Shown: positions 41,690 through 50,414 of the stretch, piece by piece
Position numbering within the stretch: position 1 is the first letter of the stretch
How the letters are laid out: every line of letters begins with the position of its first letter
NCBI RefSeq assembly: GCF_003856835.1
Contig: NZ_CP034145.1
Coordinates: 2,108,001-2,172,000 of the forward strand
DNA length: 64,000 nucleotides
Source of the DNA: Haloplanus aerogenes
Lineage (GTDB): Archaea > Halobacteriota > Halobacteria > Halobacteriales > Haloferacaceae
Direction: 5' to 3'
Program-made: the position numbers and the translations under genes
The notes under the pieces: model-generated
Told to the model about the DNA's origin: nothing
The model's input: only the letters and a program-made list of their open reading frames with translations
The model's database searches: none

Positions 41690-43194
41690 GCCAACCGCTC
41701 GCGCACCGCCGTCCGGTCGACCGTCCCCGAGTCAGTGCGGGGAATCTCGTCCGCGAAGCCGACCGTCCGCGGCACCTTGTACCCCGCGAGGCGTTCCCGG
41801 CAGTGGTCGTCGAGCGCCGATTCGAGTGCCGACGCCGAGCGTGCATCCTCCCGTGGCACGACCAGCGCGGCCACGCGCTCGCCCCACTCCTCGTCCGGCA
41901 GACCGACGACGGCCGTGTCGGCCACATCCGGATGGTCGCGGAGGGCGGCCGCGACTTCCGCGGGCGCGACGTTCTCACCGCCCGTGACGATCAGGTCGTC
42001 GGTGCGGCCGACGACCCAGAACAGCCCCCCTTCGTCGCGGTAGCCCACGTCGCCAGTGCGGAGGCCGTCGTCACCGAAGGCCTCGGCCGTCCGGTCGGCG
42101 TCGAGGTAGCCCGGCGACACCGTCGGCCCCGACACGACGAGTTCGCCCGTCTCGCCCGGCGGTCGCTCGTCGCCGTCGCCGTCGCGGACGGTGAGGTCGG
42201 TCCAGAACAGCGGCCGACCAACCGTCCCCGGATTCGTGCGCGCTTCCTCGGGCGTCGCCGTCGCGATTTGCGAGGCCGCTTCCGTCATGCCGTAGGTCGG
42301 GAAGACGGGCACCGAGCGCTCGGCACAGCGGTCGAGGAGAGCCTCGGTGGCGGGCGCTCCGCCGAGGAGGACCGTGCGGAGCGAGGGGGCGAGCGATCCG
42401 TCCGTCACATCCAGAATGCGGCCCAGTTGGGTCGGCACGAGCGAGGTGGCCGTCACGTCGTAGCGCTCCAGATCCGCGGCCACCGCGTCGGCGTCGAACG
42501 ACTCCCGGAGGACGACCGTCATCCCGTAGAGCGGCATCCGGAAGACGGGGGTGAAGCCGCCGACGTGGTGGAGGGGGAGGGTGACGTGCCACGTTTCGCG
42601 GCGGTCGAACCCGAGGCGGAAGACGGAGGCGACGGCGCTCGCGAGGAGGTTTCGGAGCGTGAGACGGACGCCTTTCGGCGCGCCCGTCGTGCCCGAGGTG
42701 AAGGGCACGAGTACCGTCGCGTCCAGCGGCCAGTCGTGAGGGACGACGGCCTCCGGCATCTGGGCGTCGAGGGCGACGGCGCGGTCCGTCGTAGGATCGT
42801 CGACGGACGTGACGGGAACGGCGGCGTCACCGTCCGACGCGGCGTCGACGGCCGCGACGGCGTCGGCCTCCGTCGACGCGTCACAGACGATCGTCGTCAC
42901 GTCCGCCCGGTCCAGTCGCGTGGCGAGTTCCGGCGGCGCGAGTGTCGGCCCCAGCGGAACGAGGACGGCACCGAGCCGAATCGCGGCGTGAATCACCCGG
43001 ACTGCGGCCGGGCGGGTCGGGAGACAGACGCCGAGACGGTCGCCGGGGCGGACGCCGAGCGCCGAGAGGCGGCCGGCGACCCGTTCAATCGCTGCGTCGA
43101 GGTCGGCCACCGACCACCGCTCCTCGCGGTCGGCGTCGATCAGCGCCGTCTCGTCGGGCGTCACGCCCGCCCGGTAGGTGAACGGGTCGTACAT
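41686..43194 (-). CDS. menE: MenE-like acyl-CoA ligase (O-succinylbenzoate-CoA ligase)
   Basis: 502 residues, ANL superfamily. PFTSGTTGAPKGVRLT is the phosphate-binding loop, FPTYGMTEAAS the A5 motif, GELVVSGPTVSPGYL and RTGDVGYRDEGG the A7-A8 motifs, and the catalytic lysine falls in PRTDSGTVDR, where the common GK is replaced by GT, so the adenylation lysine is not obvious. Length fits MenE, which activates O-succinylbenzoate for menaquinone. The gene is coupled by TGATG to methylmalonyl-CoA epimerase, so another acid as substrate is possible. Confidence 0.7.
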   Translation of the reverse strand: MYDPFTYRAGVTPDETALIDADREERWSVADLDAAIERVAGRLSALGVRPGDRLGVCLPTRPAAVRVIHAAIRLGAVLVPLGPTLAPPELATRLDRADVTTIVCDASTEADAVAAVDAASDGDAAVPVTSVDDPTTDRAVALDAQMPEAVVPHDWPLDATVLVPFTSGTTGAPKGVRLTLRNLLASAVASVFRLGFDRRETWHVTLPLHHVGGFTPVFRMPLYGMTVVLRESFDADAVAADLERYDVTATSLVPTQLGRILDVTDGSLAPSLRTVLLGGAPATEALLDRCAERSVPVFPTYGMTEAASQIATATPEEARTNPGTVGRPLFWTDLTVRDGDGDERPPGETGELVVSGPTVSPGYLDADRTAEAFGDDGLRTGDVGYRDEGGLFWVVGRTDDLIVTGGENVAPAEVAAALRDHPDVADTAVVGLPDEEWGERVAALVVPREDARSASALESALDDHCRERLAGYKVPRTVGFADEIPRTDSGTVDRTAVRERLA

Positions 43195-43586
43195 CAGTGT
43201 TCGACGAATTCGACGAGGACGCCACCGGTCGATTTGGGGTGGAGGAAGGCCACCTCGTGTCCCCACGCGCCCGGTCGGGGCGTCTCGTCGACGAGGGCGA
43301 CCCCGTGTTCCCGTGCCGTGTCGAGAGCGGCCGCCACGTCGGGCGTTTCGAGGGCGACGTGGTGGATGCCCGGCCCCTCGCGGTCGAGATACCGAGGGAT
43401 CGCCCCCTCGCCCTCGTCGTCGAGCGGTTCGAGCAGTTCGAGATAGCCGTTGCCCAGATCGAGAAAGGTCACGTCGAGGCCGTCGAACGTCTCCCGGTGG
43501 GCGACCGGCGCGTCGAACAGCGTGCCGAACAGGTCGGCCAGCGTGTCGGCGTCGCGCGTGGCGATGCCGACGTGGTCGAAGCGCAT
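43194..43586 (-). CDS. mce: Methylmalonyl-CoA epimerase
   Basis: 130 residues, single VOC pair. MRFDHVGIATRDADTLADLF opens the first metal-binding His strand, LELLEPL supplies Glu, HHVALETPDV supplies the second His and LVEFVEH the last Glu. It converts (S)- to (R)-methylmalonyl-CoA, the substrate of the mutase encoded at 48113-49789. Start at 43586 is where the family begins. The stop overlaps the menE-like start by one base. Confidence 0.85.
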   Translation of the reverse strand: MRFDHVGIATRDADTLADLFGTLFDAPVAHRETFDGLDVTFLDLGNGYLELLEPLDDEGEGAIPRYLDREGPGIHHVALETPDVAAALDTAREHGVALVDETPRPGAWGHEVAFLHPKSTGGVLVEFVEH

Positions 43587-43625
43587 GGCGCCCACTCGGG
43601 GATGCGCGGACAAATAGATGGCCGC

Positions 43626-43934
43626 CTACGACTCGTCGGCGTCGTCGTCTTCGTCCTCGTCGACCGCGAACGGCGAGTCGTCACGGTGGACGTACTCGAT
43701 CCGACGCGCCTCGTCGGCGACTTCGCCCAGATAGTCCAGCGCGACGAAGTCGATACCGCCCTCGTGGTGGAGCTTGAACCGGTCGTCGATGAAGCCGAGG
43801 TACTCGGTCTCCCGCCCGATCGGCTCGATTTCGAGTACCCAGTCGGGACCGTGCTTGTTCAGCCAGTTCGCCAACTGGCCGCCCGTGATCGTCTCCGGCT
43901 CCAACTCCTCAGCTGAAGGTTCGCTCTCGCTCAT
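43626..43934 (-). CDS. Small acidic haloarchaeal protein of unknown function
   Basis: 102 residues. TITGGQLANWLNKHGPDWVLEIEPIG is followed by YLGFIDDRFKLHHEGGIDFVALDYLGEVADEARRIEYV in scattered form, and a tail of Asp/Glu. It seems a compact cytoplasmic protein. No domain recognised. It lies 39 bp upstream of the epimerase start and may be in the same transcript. Confidence 0.6.
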   Translation of the reverse strand: MSESEPSAEELEPETITGGQLANWLNKHGPDWVLEIEPIGRETEYLGFIDDRFKLHHEGGIDFVALDYLGEVADEARRIEYVHRDDSPFAVDEDEDDDADES

Positions 43935-43987
43935 CACCCGGAGAATGGACGGGGGTGACTAAACGTTGTTCCTCGCCTCGGCTCGAG

Positions 43988-45223
43988 TCACGCCGGGTCG
44001 AACAGCGTCTCCCCCTCGACCATGTGCGCCTCGACGGCGTCGAGGTCGAGCGTCAGACCGAGCCCCGGTTTCTCGGGGACGGACATGCGTCCGCCCTCGA
44101 TCAGGTCGTCCTCCTCGACCAGATCCTCCCACCAGCCGAGCTGGTAGCTGTGGAACTCGACGGCGAGGGCGTTGGGGATGGTCGCCGCGACCTGTGCGCT
44201 CGCCATCGTCCCGACGGGCGAGGAGACGTTGTGCATCGCGATGGGGATGTAGTAGAGGTCGGCGTGGTTGGCGATCTTCTGCGTCTCGCGCATCCCACCG
44301 ACCTTCGGCAGGTCGGGCGCGAGAATGTCGACTGCCTGCTCCTCGATGAGGCGGCGCTGGCCGTGGGTTCGGTAGACGTTCTCGCCGACGGTGACCGGCG
44401 TTGTCGACGACTGCGTGACCTCGCGCTGTACGTCGTGGTTCTCCGGCGGGACGGGGTCCTCGATCCACCACACGTCGTAGTCTTCCACCGCTGCGAGGAG
44501 CTGTTTCGCGCTCCCGGCGCTGTACGACCAGTGGCAGTCGAAGGCCACGTCGGCGCGGTCGCCGACCGTCTCGCAGACCTGCCGGACGATCTCGGCCTTG
44601 TGCTCGATCTCGGGGCCGCGCATGTGGCGGTTGGCACGGTCGACCTCGTGGCCCGAGGGCACGTCGAGGTCGAACTTCAGCGCGTCGTAGCCGAGGTCGG
44701 AGACGACGCGTTCGGCCTCCTCGGCGTTCGACGCCGGTTCGGACTCGTCGCCCGCGTGGCAGTCGCAGTACACCCGCACGTCGTCGCGGTACTTCCCGCC
44801 GAGGAGTTGGTACGCGGGCAGGTCGAGGAGCTTGCCGGCCACGTCGTGCAACGCGATTTCGATGCCCGAGATGGCCGAGATCACCTTGCCCGAAATCGAC
44901 CCTTCGCCGGACATCTTCTGGATCAGATGTTCGTACAGGCGGTCGATGTCGAGGGGGTTCTCGCCGACGAGGAAGGGTGCCATCCGGTCGACGATGGCGG
45001 TGTCGCCGCCGCCCCAGTAGGCCTCGCCGTCGCCGACGACGCCGGCGTCGGTGTAGACGCGAACGAGCACCCAGGGGTAGTTGCCGTCGACCATCGTGGT
45101 CTGTACGTCGGTAATCTCGACATCGCGGGGACCGCGGTCGGCCGAGAGGCCCATCGTCTCGGCCGAGAGATCCCGCATCGTGTACTCCGCGTTGGGATCG
45201 TGGAGGGTTCGGTAGTTGGGCAT
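43988..45223 (-). CDS. gnaD: Gluconate/sugar-acid dehydratase (enolase superfamily)
   Basis: 411 residues, mandelate racemase/enolase fold. The N-terminal cap (EITDVQTTMVDGNYPW, GEAYWGGGD) covers the active site; metal ligands are in VAFDCHW, WWIEDPVPPEN and PVTVGENVYR, and the catalytic His in IAMHNVSSP. It closely resembles what I remember of haloarchaeal D-gluconate dehydratase, the first step of the semi-phosphorylative Entner-Doudoroff pathway; xylonate dehydratase is a close relative. I start at MPNYRTLHD (45223). No other pathway genes are adjacent. Confidence 0.8.
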   Translation of the reverse strand: MPNYRTLHDPNAEYTMRDLSAETMGLSADRGPRDVEITDVQTTMVDGNYPWVLVRVYTDAGVVGDGEAYWGGGDTAIVDRMAPFLVGENPLDIDRLYEHLIQKMSGEGSISGKVISAISGIEIALHDVAGKLLDLPAYQLLGGKYRDDVRVYCDCHAGDESEPASNAEEAERVVSDLGYDALKFDLDVPSGHEVDRANRHMRGPEIEHKAEIVRQVCETVGDRADVAFDCHWSYSAGSAKQLLAAVEDYDVWWIEDPVPPENHDVQREVTQSSTTPVTVGENVYRTHGQRRLIEEQAVDILAPDLPKVGGMRETQKIANHADLYYIPIAMHNVSSPVGTMASAQVAATIPNALAVEFHSYQLGWWEDLVEEDDLIEGGRMSVPEKPGLGLTLDLDAVEAHMVEGETLFDPA

Positions 45224-45332
45224 ACCTGTAGGCGCACGGCCCGACACCATCATAGTTGGCATCGTCGGGGCGGGGAGCAGTCGGTCCACTTTCCGCCTAC
45301 CTTCAAGGGAACCGCCCCCGTCGGGACGGACG

Positions 45333-45770
45333 ATGTACGAGACGATCCTCGTCCCGACGGACGGGAGTCCCGGGGCCGAGGCCGCGGCCGCCCACGCCGT
45401 CGCCCTCGCGAAGGCACACGGCGCGACCGTCCACGCACTCTACGTGGTCGACGTGCGCATGAGCCCCATCAGCGCCGACATGGACCACGACGAGGTCGTG
45501 GCACTGGTCGAGGAGTCGGACCGGAACCCGACGGCGGCGGTGCTCGACCGCGCCGAGGCGGCGGACGTGCCGGCGGTCGAGGCCATCCGCCTCGGCGTTC
45601 CCCACCGGTGTATCCGGGAGTACGCCGAGGCGGAAGGCGTCGACCTCGTCGTGATGGGCACCCACGGCCGGACCGGCATCCAGCACGCGCTGATCGGCAG
45701 CGTCACCGAACGGGTCGTTCGAACCCTCGACGTGCCCGTTCTGACGATCCATCCCGAACGCGGGGACTAG
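45333..45770 (+). CDS. Universal stress protein (UspA family)
   Basis: 145 residues. MYETILVPTDGSPGAEAA opens the Rossmann-like domain, and GTHGRTGIQHALIGSVTERVV is the ATP-binding G-2X-G-9X-GS motif, so it belongs to the nucleotide-binding Usp class. Probably a dimeric stress-related regulator. A 49-residue gene follows 49 bp downstream. Confidence 0.85.
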   Translation: MYETILVPTDGSPGAEAAAAHAVALAKAHGATVHALYVVDVRMSPISADMDHDEVVALVEESDRNPTAAVLDRAEAADVPAVEAIRLGVPHRCIREYAEAEGVDLVVMGTHGRTGIQHALIGSVTERVVRTLDVPVLTIHPERGD

Positions 45771-45819
45771 CTATTTCCATCGTGGCCGCGTTTGGGGAGG
45801 TACGGAGACGCCCACGCCC

Positions 45820-45969
45820 ATGACCCACACGCTCGAAATCAGCGACGAACTCAAAGAACGGCTGGACAAACACCTCGAAGAGGACGAGACCCACGAAGAG
45901 TTCATCGAAGAACTGGTCTCGATGTACGAGACGGAAGGCACGTTCCTGCAGGAAGGCTACTCCGAGTAA
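45820..45969 (+). CDS. Very small conserved protein, ribbon-helix-helix antitoxin-like
   Basis: 49 residues: MTHTLEISDELKERLDKHL followed by a helix IEELVSMYETEG. It matches the size and pattern of the gene at 22989-23138 (strand, helix, acidic helix), so both belong to one family that I recall as DUF7557. No partner toxin is adjacent. Confidence 0.6.
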   Translation: MTHTLEISDELKERLDKHLEEDETHEEFIEELVSMYETEGTFLQEGYSE

Positions 45970-45987
45970 TCGGCTTCCGCTGCCGAG

Positions 45988-46416
45988 CTACTCCCCGCGC
46001 GCCTCGTCCCACCCGCCGGCGTCGACCAGCTGGAAGAGCTTACCCCAGTTCTCGTCGTCTTCGTCTTCCGGAAGCTGATCGCGCAGTTGCTGGAAATCGG
46101 AGGCTGGCACCTGCGAGTGCATCAGGTCGACGACGACCTGTGCGTGGTACGCGGCGTCGGCGGCGTCGGCGTTCTCGATGTCGCTGACGCGGGCAACGAA
46201 CTCCCGCCAGTCGAAGCGCTGGCCGTGTTCGTGGACGGCACCGGTCAGGTACCAGCGAATCTCCATCGGGAGCGAGGCGGCGAGGTCCTCGGCGGCGCCG
46301 GCCGGAATGCGTTGTCCGAGCGTCGACAGCGTCGCGCGGATGGCGCGAACCGTCTCGCCGGTGCCGGGGAGTTCGAGGCGATGCTGGATCGTACCGGTGA
46401 ACTCGTCGAAGTCCAT
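45988..46416 (-). CDS. DUF2267-family protein
   Basis: 142 residues. MDFDEFTGTIQHRLEL and the repeated helical half AIRATLSTLGQRIPAGAAEDLAASLP then ADAAYHAQVVVDLMHSQVPASDFQQLRDQLP fit the two-lobed DUF2267 domain, common beside stress and CBS proteins. Function unknown. Just upstream TGTCGGCG is repeated twice within about 25 bp. It precedes the CBS gene on the same strand. Confidence 0.75.
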   Translation of the reverse strand: MDFDEFTGTIQHRLELPGTGETVRAIRATLSTLGQRIPAGAAEDLAASLPMEIRWYLTGAVHEHGQRFDWREFVARVSDIENADAADAAYHAQVVVDLMHSQVPASDFQQLRDQLPEDEDDENWGKLFQLVDAGGWDEARGE

Positions 46417-46502
46417 GGGTAGAAATGTCGGCGAATATTCATCAATGTCGGCGGGGATTCCTACGGCGTGAGAACGAGGGGTTGCGCCGGGCCGACACGC
46501 GT

Positions 46503-46922
46503 TCAGTAGGGTGGCGACTCGGCGCCGATGACGCCGGCGAGGTTCCCCAGTTCCGCGGTCAGGAGGACGATCAGGTCGTCGAGGGTCACGATGCCGACGA
46601 GTTCGCCGTCGTCAGTGACCGGCATCCGCCGAACTTCGTGGTCACACATCGTGGTACAGAGGTCGAACACGCCGGTATCGTCGTCGACCGTCACCGGGTC
46701 GGGCGTCATCGCCGACTCCGCGGTCAGCGTCGACGGGTCCTCCCCGCCGGCCGCGACGCGAACGGCGATGTCCCGGTCGGTCACGAGGCCGACCGGCGTG
46801 CCGTCCGCGACGACGACGACGCTCCCGACGTTCTCGTCTCGCATCACGGCCGCCACCTTGTCGACGGGCGTTTCCGGGGCTGTCGTTACGACGTCCGTCC
46901 GCATCAGGTCGTCGAGGGACAT
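46503..46922 (-). CDS. CBS-domain protein
   Basis: 139 residues made of two CBS domains (about 5-60 and 70-125), with GSVVVVADGTPVGLVTDRDIAVRV and RRMPVTDDGELVGIVTLDDLI as the paired adenosine-binding strands. A stand-alone sensor of AMP/ATP or S-adenosylmethionine. The start ATG at 46922 is preceded by GGTGA-GA-TCACC, a palindrome that also gives a Shine-Dalgarno-like GGTGA. It sits among universal stress and DUF2267 genes. Confidence 0.82.
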   Translation of the reverse strand: MSLDDLMRTDVVTTAPETPVDKVAAVMRDENVGSVVVVADGTPVGLVTDRDIAVRVAAGGEDPSTLTAESAMTPDPVTVDDDTGVFDLCTTMCDHEVRRMPVTDDGELVGIVTLDDLIVLLTAELGNLAGVIGAESPPY

Positions 46923-47005
46923 GGTGATCTCACCACTCGAAAGTTGTTGTCTTATTGATAATATTGTGAGGATGATTCTCACCCGCCGAGAACGGACGAC
47001 GCCGC

Positions 47006-47839
47006 TCAGGTCCGCTCGTGGTCGTCGAGCGTGAGCACCGGGCGGTCGCTGAGGCGGACGACCCGTTCGGTAACGCTACCGAGGAGGTAGCGGTCGAACC
47101 CGGTCCGGCCGTGGGTCCCCATCACGACGAGATCGACGTCCTCCGACTCGGCGTAGTCCACGATGGCGCGGTACGGGGACCCGCTCAGGACCGACGCCTG
47201 CACGCTCGATACGTCCTCGGCACGGTCGATGACCGATTCCAGCGCGTGCTGACCGGCCTGCTGGAGTTCCTCGATGAGGGCGCCCGACTCGTCGACCGGG
47301 AGGACGCCGAGGTCGACGACGTGGACGACGTGGAGCGACGCGCCGGTCGCTTCCGCGAGGGCGACGGCGTGGGCGGCCGCGGCCTCCGAACAGTCGCTCC
47401 CGTCGGTCGGGACGAGGATCGTCTCCAGATCCTCGTCGACGACCGTCTCCTCGTGGACGGTAACGACCGGGACCGGCGACTCCCGGAGCGTCCGCTCCGC
47501 GACGCTGCCGAGGATATAGCGGCCGAGGCCGGTCCGACCGTGGGTTCCCATGACGATACAGTCGACGCCGTGGTCGTCGGCGTAGTCGAGGATCGCACGA
47601 TAAACTGGCCCGTCGGCATCGACGACGGCCGTCGTGGCGGCGACATCGGCGGTCGCCGCCTGTTCCGCGACTGCCGTCGTCGCTATCTCCCCACCCTCGT
47701 CGGCTTCGTCCTCCCGGACGTACAGCGCGTGTACGTCGGCGCCGAACCGATCGGCGAGGGCGATGGCCTGCGTGGCCGCGACCCCTGCTACCCCGCTTCC
47801 GTCGGTCGGCACAAGTATCGTGTCGTACATCGGACTCAT
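47006..47839 (-). CDS. Tandem universal stress protein
   Basis: 277 residues with two fused Usp domains. Each has the opening ILVPTDGS (about 6 and 142) and the ATP-binding motif GTHGRTG with downstream GSV (about 112 and 252). Both nucleotide sites look intact. Start MSPMYDTILV at 47839; the Met at 47830 is possible. It forms a stress cluster with the CBS, DUF2267 and single-domain Usp genes. Confidence 0.85.
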   Translation of the reverse strand: MSPMYDTILVPTDGSGVAGVAATQAIALADRFGADVHALYVREDEADEGGEIATTAVAEQAATADVAATTAVVDADGPVYRAILDYADDHGVDCIVMGTHGRTGLGRYILGSVAERTLRESPVPVVTVHEETVVDEDLETILVPTDGSDCSEAAAAHAVALAEATGASLHVVHVVDLGVLPVDESGALIEELQQAGQHALESVIDRAEDVSSVQASVLSGSPYRAIVDYAESEDVDLVVMGTHGRTGFDRYLLGSVTERVVRLSDRPVLTLDDHERT

Positions 47840-47963
47840 GTGTTAGAAATTCGAACCGTGGGGGAATAAAGACGCGTCGTCGCTCCCACGGGTCGGGAGG
47901 CCCGTTTGTCGGGCGCACCACAATCTATAAGAGCCGACAGTAGGTATAATGTAATGAAAGACC

Positions 47964-48116
47964 ATGAACAAAGGAGAGGGGACGGGCTGCCCGCTGTGTG
48001 CCCGGGCAGTCGAGGGACGCACCGAACTCCGGATTCACCTGATGGTCGAACACCGGAAGAGTACGGTTATCGACGAGTACGTCGAGCGATTGGGGCAGCA
48101 GGTCGTGGCGCCCTAA
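47964..48116 (+). CDS. 50-residue zinc-finger-like protein
   Basis: [18 protein letters not shown] has a CxxC knuckle, followed by [11 protein letters not shown] with two His four apart, so a C2H2-type zinc site is likely. The C-terminus [12 protein letters not shown] is helical. Such micro-proteins are common in Halobacteria and often regulatory. Upstream GGTATAATG and TCTATAAG are AT-rich promoter candidates. Its TAA overlaps the stop of the mutase gene on the other strand. Confidence 0.6.
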   Translation: MNKGEGTGCPLCARAVEGRTELRIHLMVEHRKSTVIDEYVERLGQQVVAP

Positions 48117-49789
48117 CGGCCGGGCTGATACTCACCGAACTCGTCGCGAAGCACGTTCGCGATCTCGCCGACGGTGGCGTACGTTTTGACGGCGTCGACG
48201 ATGGGAGGAAGCAAGTTATCGTCACCACGGGCCGTTTCACGGAGAGCGGCGAGCGCGGCGTCGACCGCCTCGTCGTCGCGTTCGGCACGAACGGTTTCGA
48301 GGTGGTCGATCTGTCGGCGTTCGTCTTCCTCGGTCACTTCCTCCAGATCGACTTCGGGGTCCTCGTCGACCCGGTACTCGTTGACGCCGACGATGATCCG
48401 TTCACCCTCCTCGATCTCCTGCTGGCGGTCGAAAGCCACGTCCTGAATCTGGCCCTGCACCCACTGGGATTTCACCGCGTCGAGCATCCCGCCACGCTGG
48501 TCGATCTCCTCCAAGATCCCGAACGCCTCCTGCTCTAGCTCGTCGGTCAGCGACTCGACGTAGTAACTCCCAGCTAGCGGGTCGATGGTGTCGGCCGCGC
48601 CTGATTCGTGGGCGAGGATCTGTTGGGTGCGGAGCGCGGTGCGGACGCTCTGCTCGGTCGGCAGGGAGAGCGCTTCGTCCTTGCCGTTGGTGTGGAGGCT
48701 CTGGGTGCCGCCCAACACGGCGGCGAGCGCCTGATACGCCACCCGGACGACGTTGTTCTCGATCTGCTGAGCGGTGAGCGTCGAGCCGCCGGTCTGGGCG
48801 TGGAACTTGAGCTGTTTGGATTTGGGGTTCTCGGCGCCGAACCGTTCTTCCATGATCTGCGCCCACATCCGCCGGGCGGCGCGGAACTTCGCCACCTCCT
48901 CGAAGATGTTGTTGTGAGCGTTGAAGAAAAAGGAGAGCTGCGGGGCGAACTCGTCCACGTCGAGGCCGGCGTCGAGGGCGGCGTTCACGTACTCGATACC
49001 GTCCCCCAGGGTGAAGGCGATTTCCTGGGCCGCCGTGGAGCCGGCCTCGCGGATGTGGTAGCCCGAGATGGAGATGGTGTTGAACTTCGGCGTCTCCGCG
49101 GCGCAGAACTCGAAGATGTCCGTGATCAGGCGCATGGAGGGCTCGGGCGGGTAGATGTAGAGGTTGCGCGCGATGTACTCCTTCATGATGTCGTTCTGGA
49201 TGGTACCCCGGAGTTCGGACCGGGGAACGCCCTGCTGATCGCCGATGGCGACGTACATCGCGAGCAGAATGGCCGCGGGGGCGTTGATCGTCATGCTGGT
49301 CGACACCTCGTCCAGCGGGATGCCGTCGAACACCGTCTCCATGTCCCGGAGGGAGTCGATGGCGACGCCCGACTTCCCGACTTCGCCCGCGGCCATCGTC
49401 GCGTCGGAGTCGTAGCCCATCTGCGTCGGCAGGTCGAACGCCATCGACAGGCCGGTCTGCCCCTCGTCGAGCAGGTAGTTGAAGCGCTCGTTGGTCTCCG
49501 CGGCCGTCCCCATGCCCGCGTACTGGCGCATCGTCCACAGGCGGCCACGGTGCATCGTCGAGTAGACGCCCCGAGTGTACGGCTCCTCACCCGGGAAGCC
49601 GATATCCTCGCGGTAGTCCAGGTCGGTCACGTCGGCGGGGGTGTAGAGCGGATCGACCGCCTGCCCTCCGGTGTCGGTGGTGAACGTGTCCTTTCGTTCC
49701 CCGAACCGATCCACGGTCGGCCCGTACGTCTCGGCCTCCCACTCGGCCTTGGCCTCGCGGATCGCGTCGAGGTCGTCGGGGTCGAACAT
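48113..49789 (-). CDS. mutA: Methylmalonyl-CoA mutase large subunit
   Basis: 558 residues: the substrate-binding TIM-barrel subunit without the C-terminal B12 domain, which in archaea is a separate small gene (not in the window). [46 protein letters not shown] and [13 protein letters not shown] are diagnostic. It interconverts (R)-methylmalonyl-CoA and succinyl-CoA in propionate and amino-acid metabolism. Start [10 protein letters not shown] at 49789 lies after a TTAAG box. The epimerase gene is 4.5 kb away. Confidence 0.92.
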   Translation of the reverse strand: MFDPDDLDAIREAKAEWEAETYGPTVDRFGERKDTFTTDTGGQAVDPLYTPADVTDLDYREDIGFPGEEPYTRGVYSTMHRGRLWTMRQYAGMGTAAETNERFNYLLDEGQTGLSMAFDLPTQMGYDSDATMAAGEVGKSGVAIDSLRDMETVFDGIPLDEVSTSMTINAPAAILLAMYVAIGDQQGVPRSELRGTIQNDIMKEYIARNLYIYPPEPSMRLITDIFEFCAAETPKFNTISISGYHIREAGSTAAQEIAFTLGDGIEYVNAALDAGLDVDEFAPQLSFFFNAHNNIFEEVAKFRAARRMWAQIMEERFGAENPKSKQLKFHAQTGGSTLTAQQIENNVVRVAYQALAAVLGGTQSLHTNGKDEALSLPTEQSVRTALRTQQILAHESGAADTIDPLAGSYYVESLTDELEQEAFGILEEIDQRGGMLDAVKSQWVQGQIQDVAFDRQQEIEEGERIIVGVNEYRVDEDPEVDLEEVTEEDERRQIDHLETVRAERDDEAVDAALAALRETARGDDNLLPPIVDAVKTYATVGEIANVLRDEFGEYQPGR

Positions 49790-49915
49790 AGACGGTCGGA
49801 GGAGCGCCGCAGACTTAAGTGTTCGAACCTGCCGTACGCGTCCGATTCCCGGGTCTCGGGAACCAGCGAAGACGGTATCGTCTCGGACGACCATTCTCTA
49901 ACTGAGGTGAGCACG

Positions 49916-50284
49916 ATGACTATCATATCCACACTCTCCACCCTACTCGCACAGTGGCAGCCCGGCCCTCACGGCCCCCACGGTCCCGGACCGCACGGCC
50001 CCCACTGGGGCGGGGGCGGTCACCACTGGGGTGCCGGCCCCGGTCCCGGAACCGGCATGGGCGGCGTCGGCTTCGGTCTCGGCATGGGTGGCTGGTGGCT
50101 CGTGCTTCTGCTCGCGCTCCTCGCTCTCGGCATCGTCGCCGCGGCGCTCTACCTGAGAGCCCACGAGGGCGAGGGCGGCGAGGACGGGGCACTGACCGTC
50201 CTCCGCGAACGGTACGCCGCCGGCGACCTCGACGAGGAGGAGTTCGAGCGCCGTCGGGAGCGCCTGACCGGTGGGACGGGCTGA
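49916..50284 (+). CDS. Membrane protein with SHOCT domain
   Basis: 122 residues. A Gly/Pro/His-rich N-terminus (about 14-45, repeated PHGPHG) could bind metal; one membrane helix follows (about 60-82); the C-terminus DGALTVLRERYAAGDLDEEEFERRRERL is a SHOCT motif, often the tail of small membrane proteins in prokaryotes. Function unknown. The 125 bp before it hold the mutA promoter and a TTCCCG-N5-CGGGAA inverted repeat (49846-49862). Confidence 0.72.
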   Translation: MTIISTLSTLLAQWQPGPHGPHGPGPHGPHWGGGGHHWGAGPGPGTGMGGVGFGLGMGGWWLVLLLALLALGIVAAALYLRAHEGEGGEDGALTVLRERYAAGDLDEEEFERRRERLTGGTG

Positions 50285-50414
50285 AGCCGAACGCTCACCG
50301 TTCTCTCGTTTGATAATCGCAACCTGCTCTCTTTATACCAGTCGTCAAATCGGGCCATATGTCGAGCCATAGGAGACGAGGGTGTTGTTCGGAACCCACA
50401 GTGGGGGGACGTGT

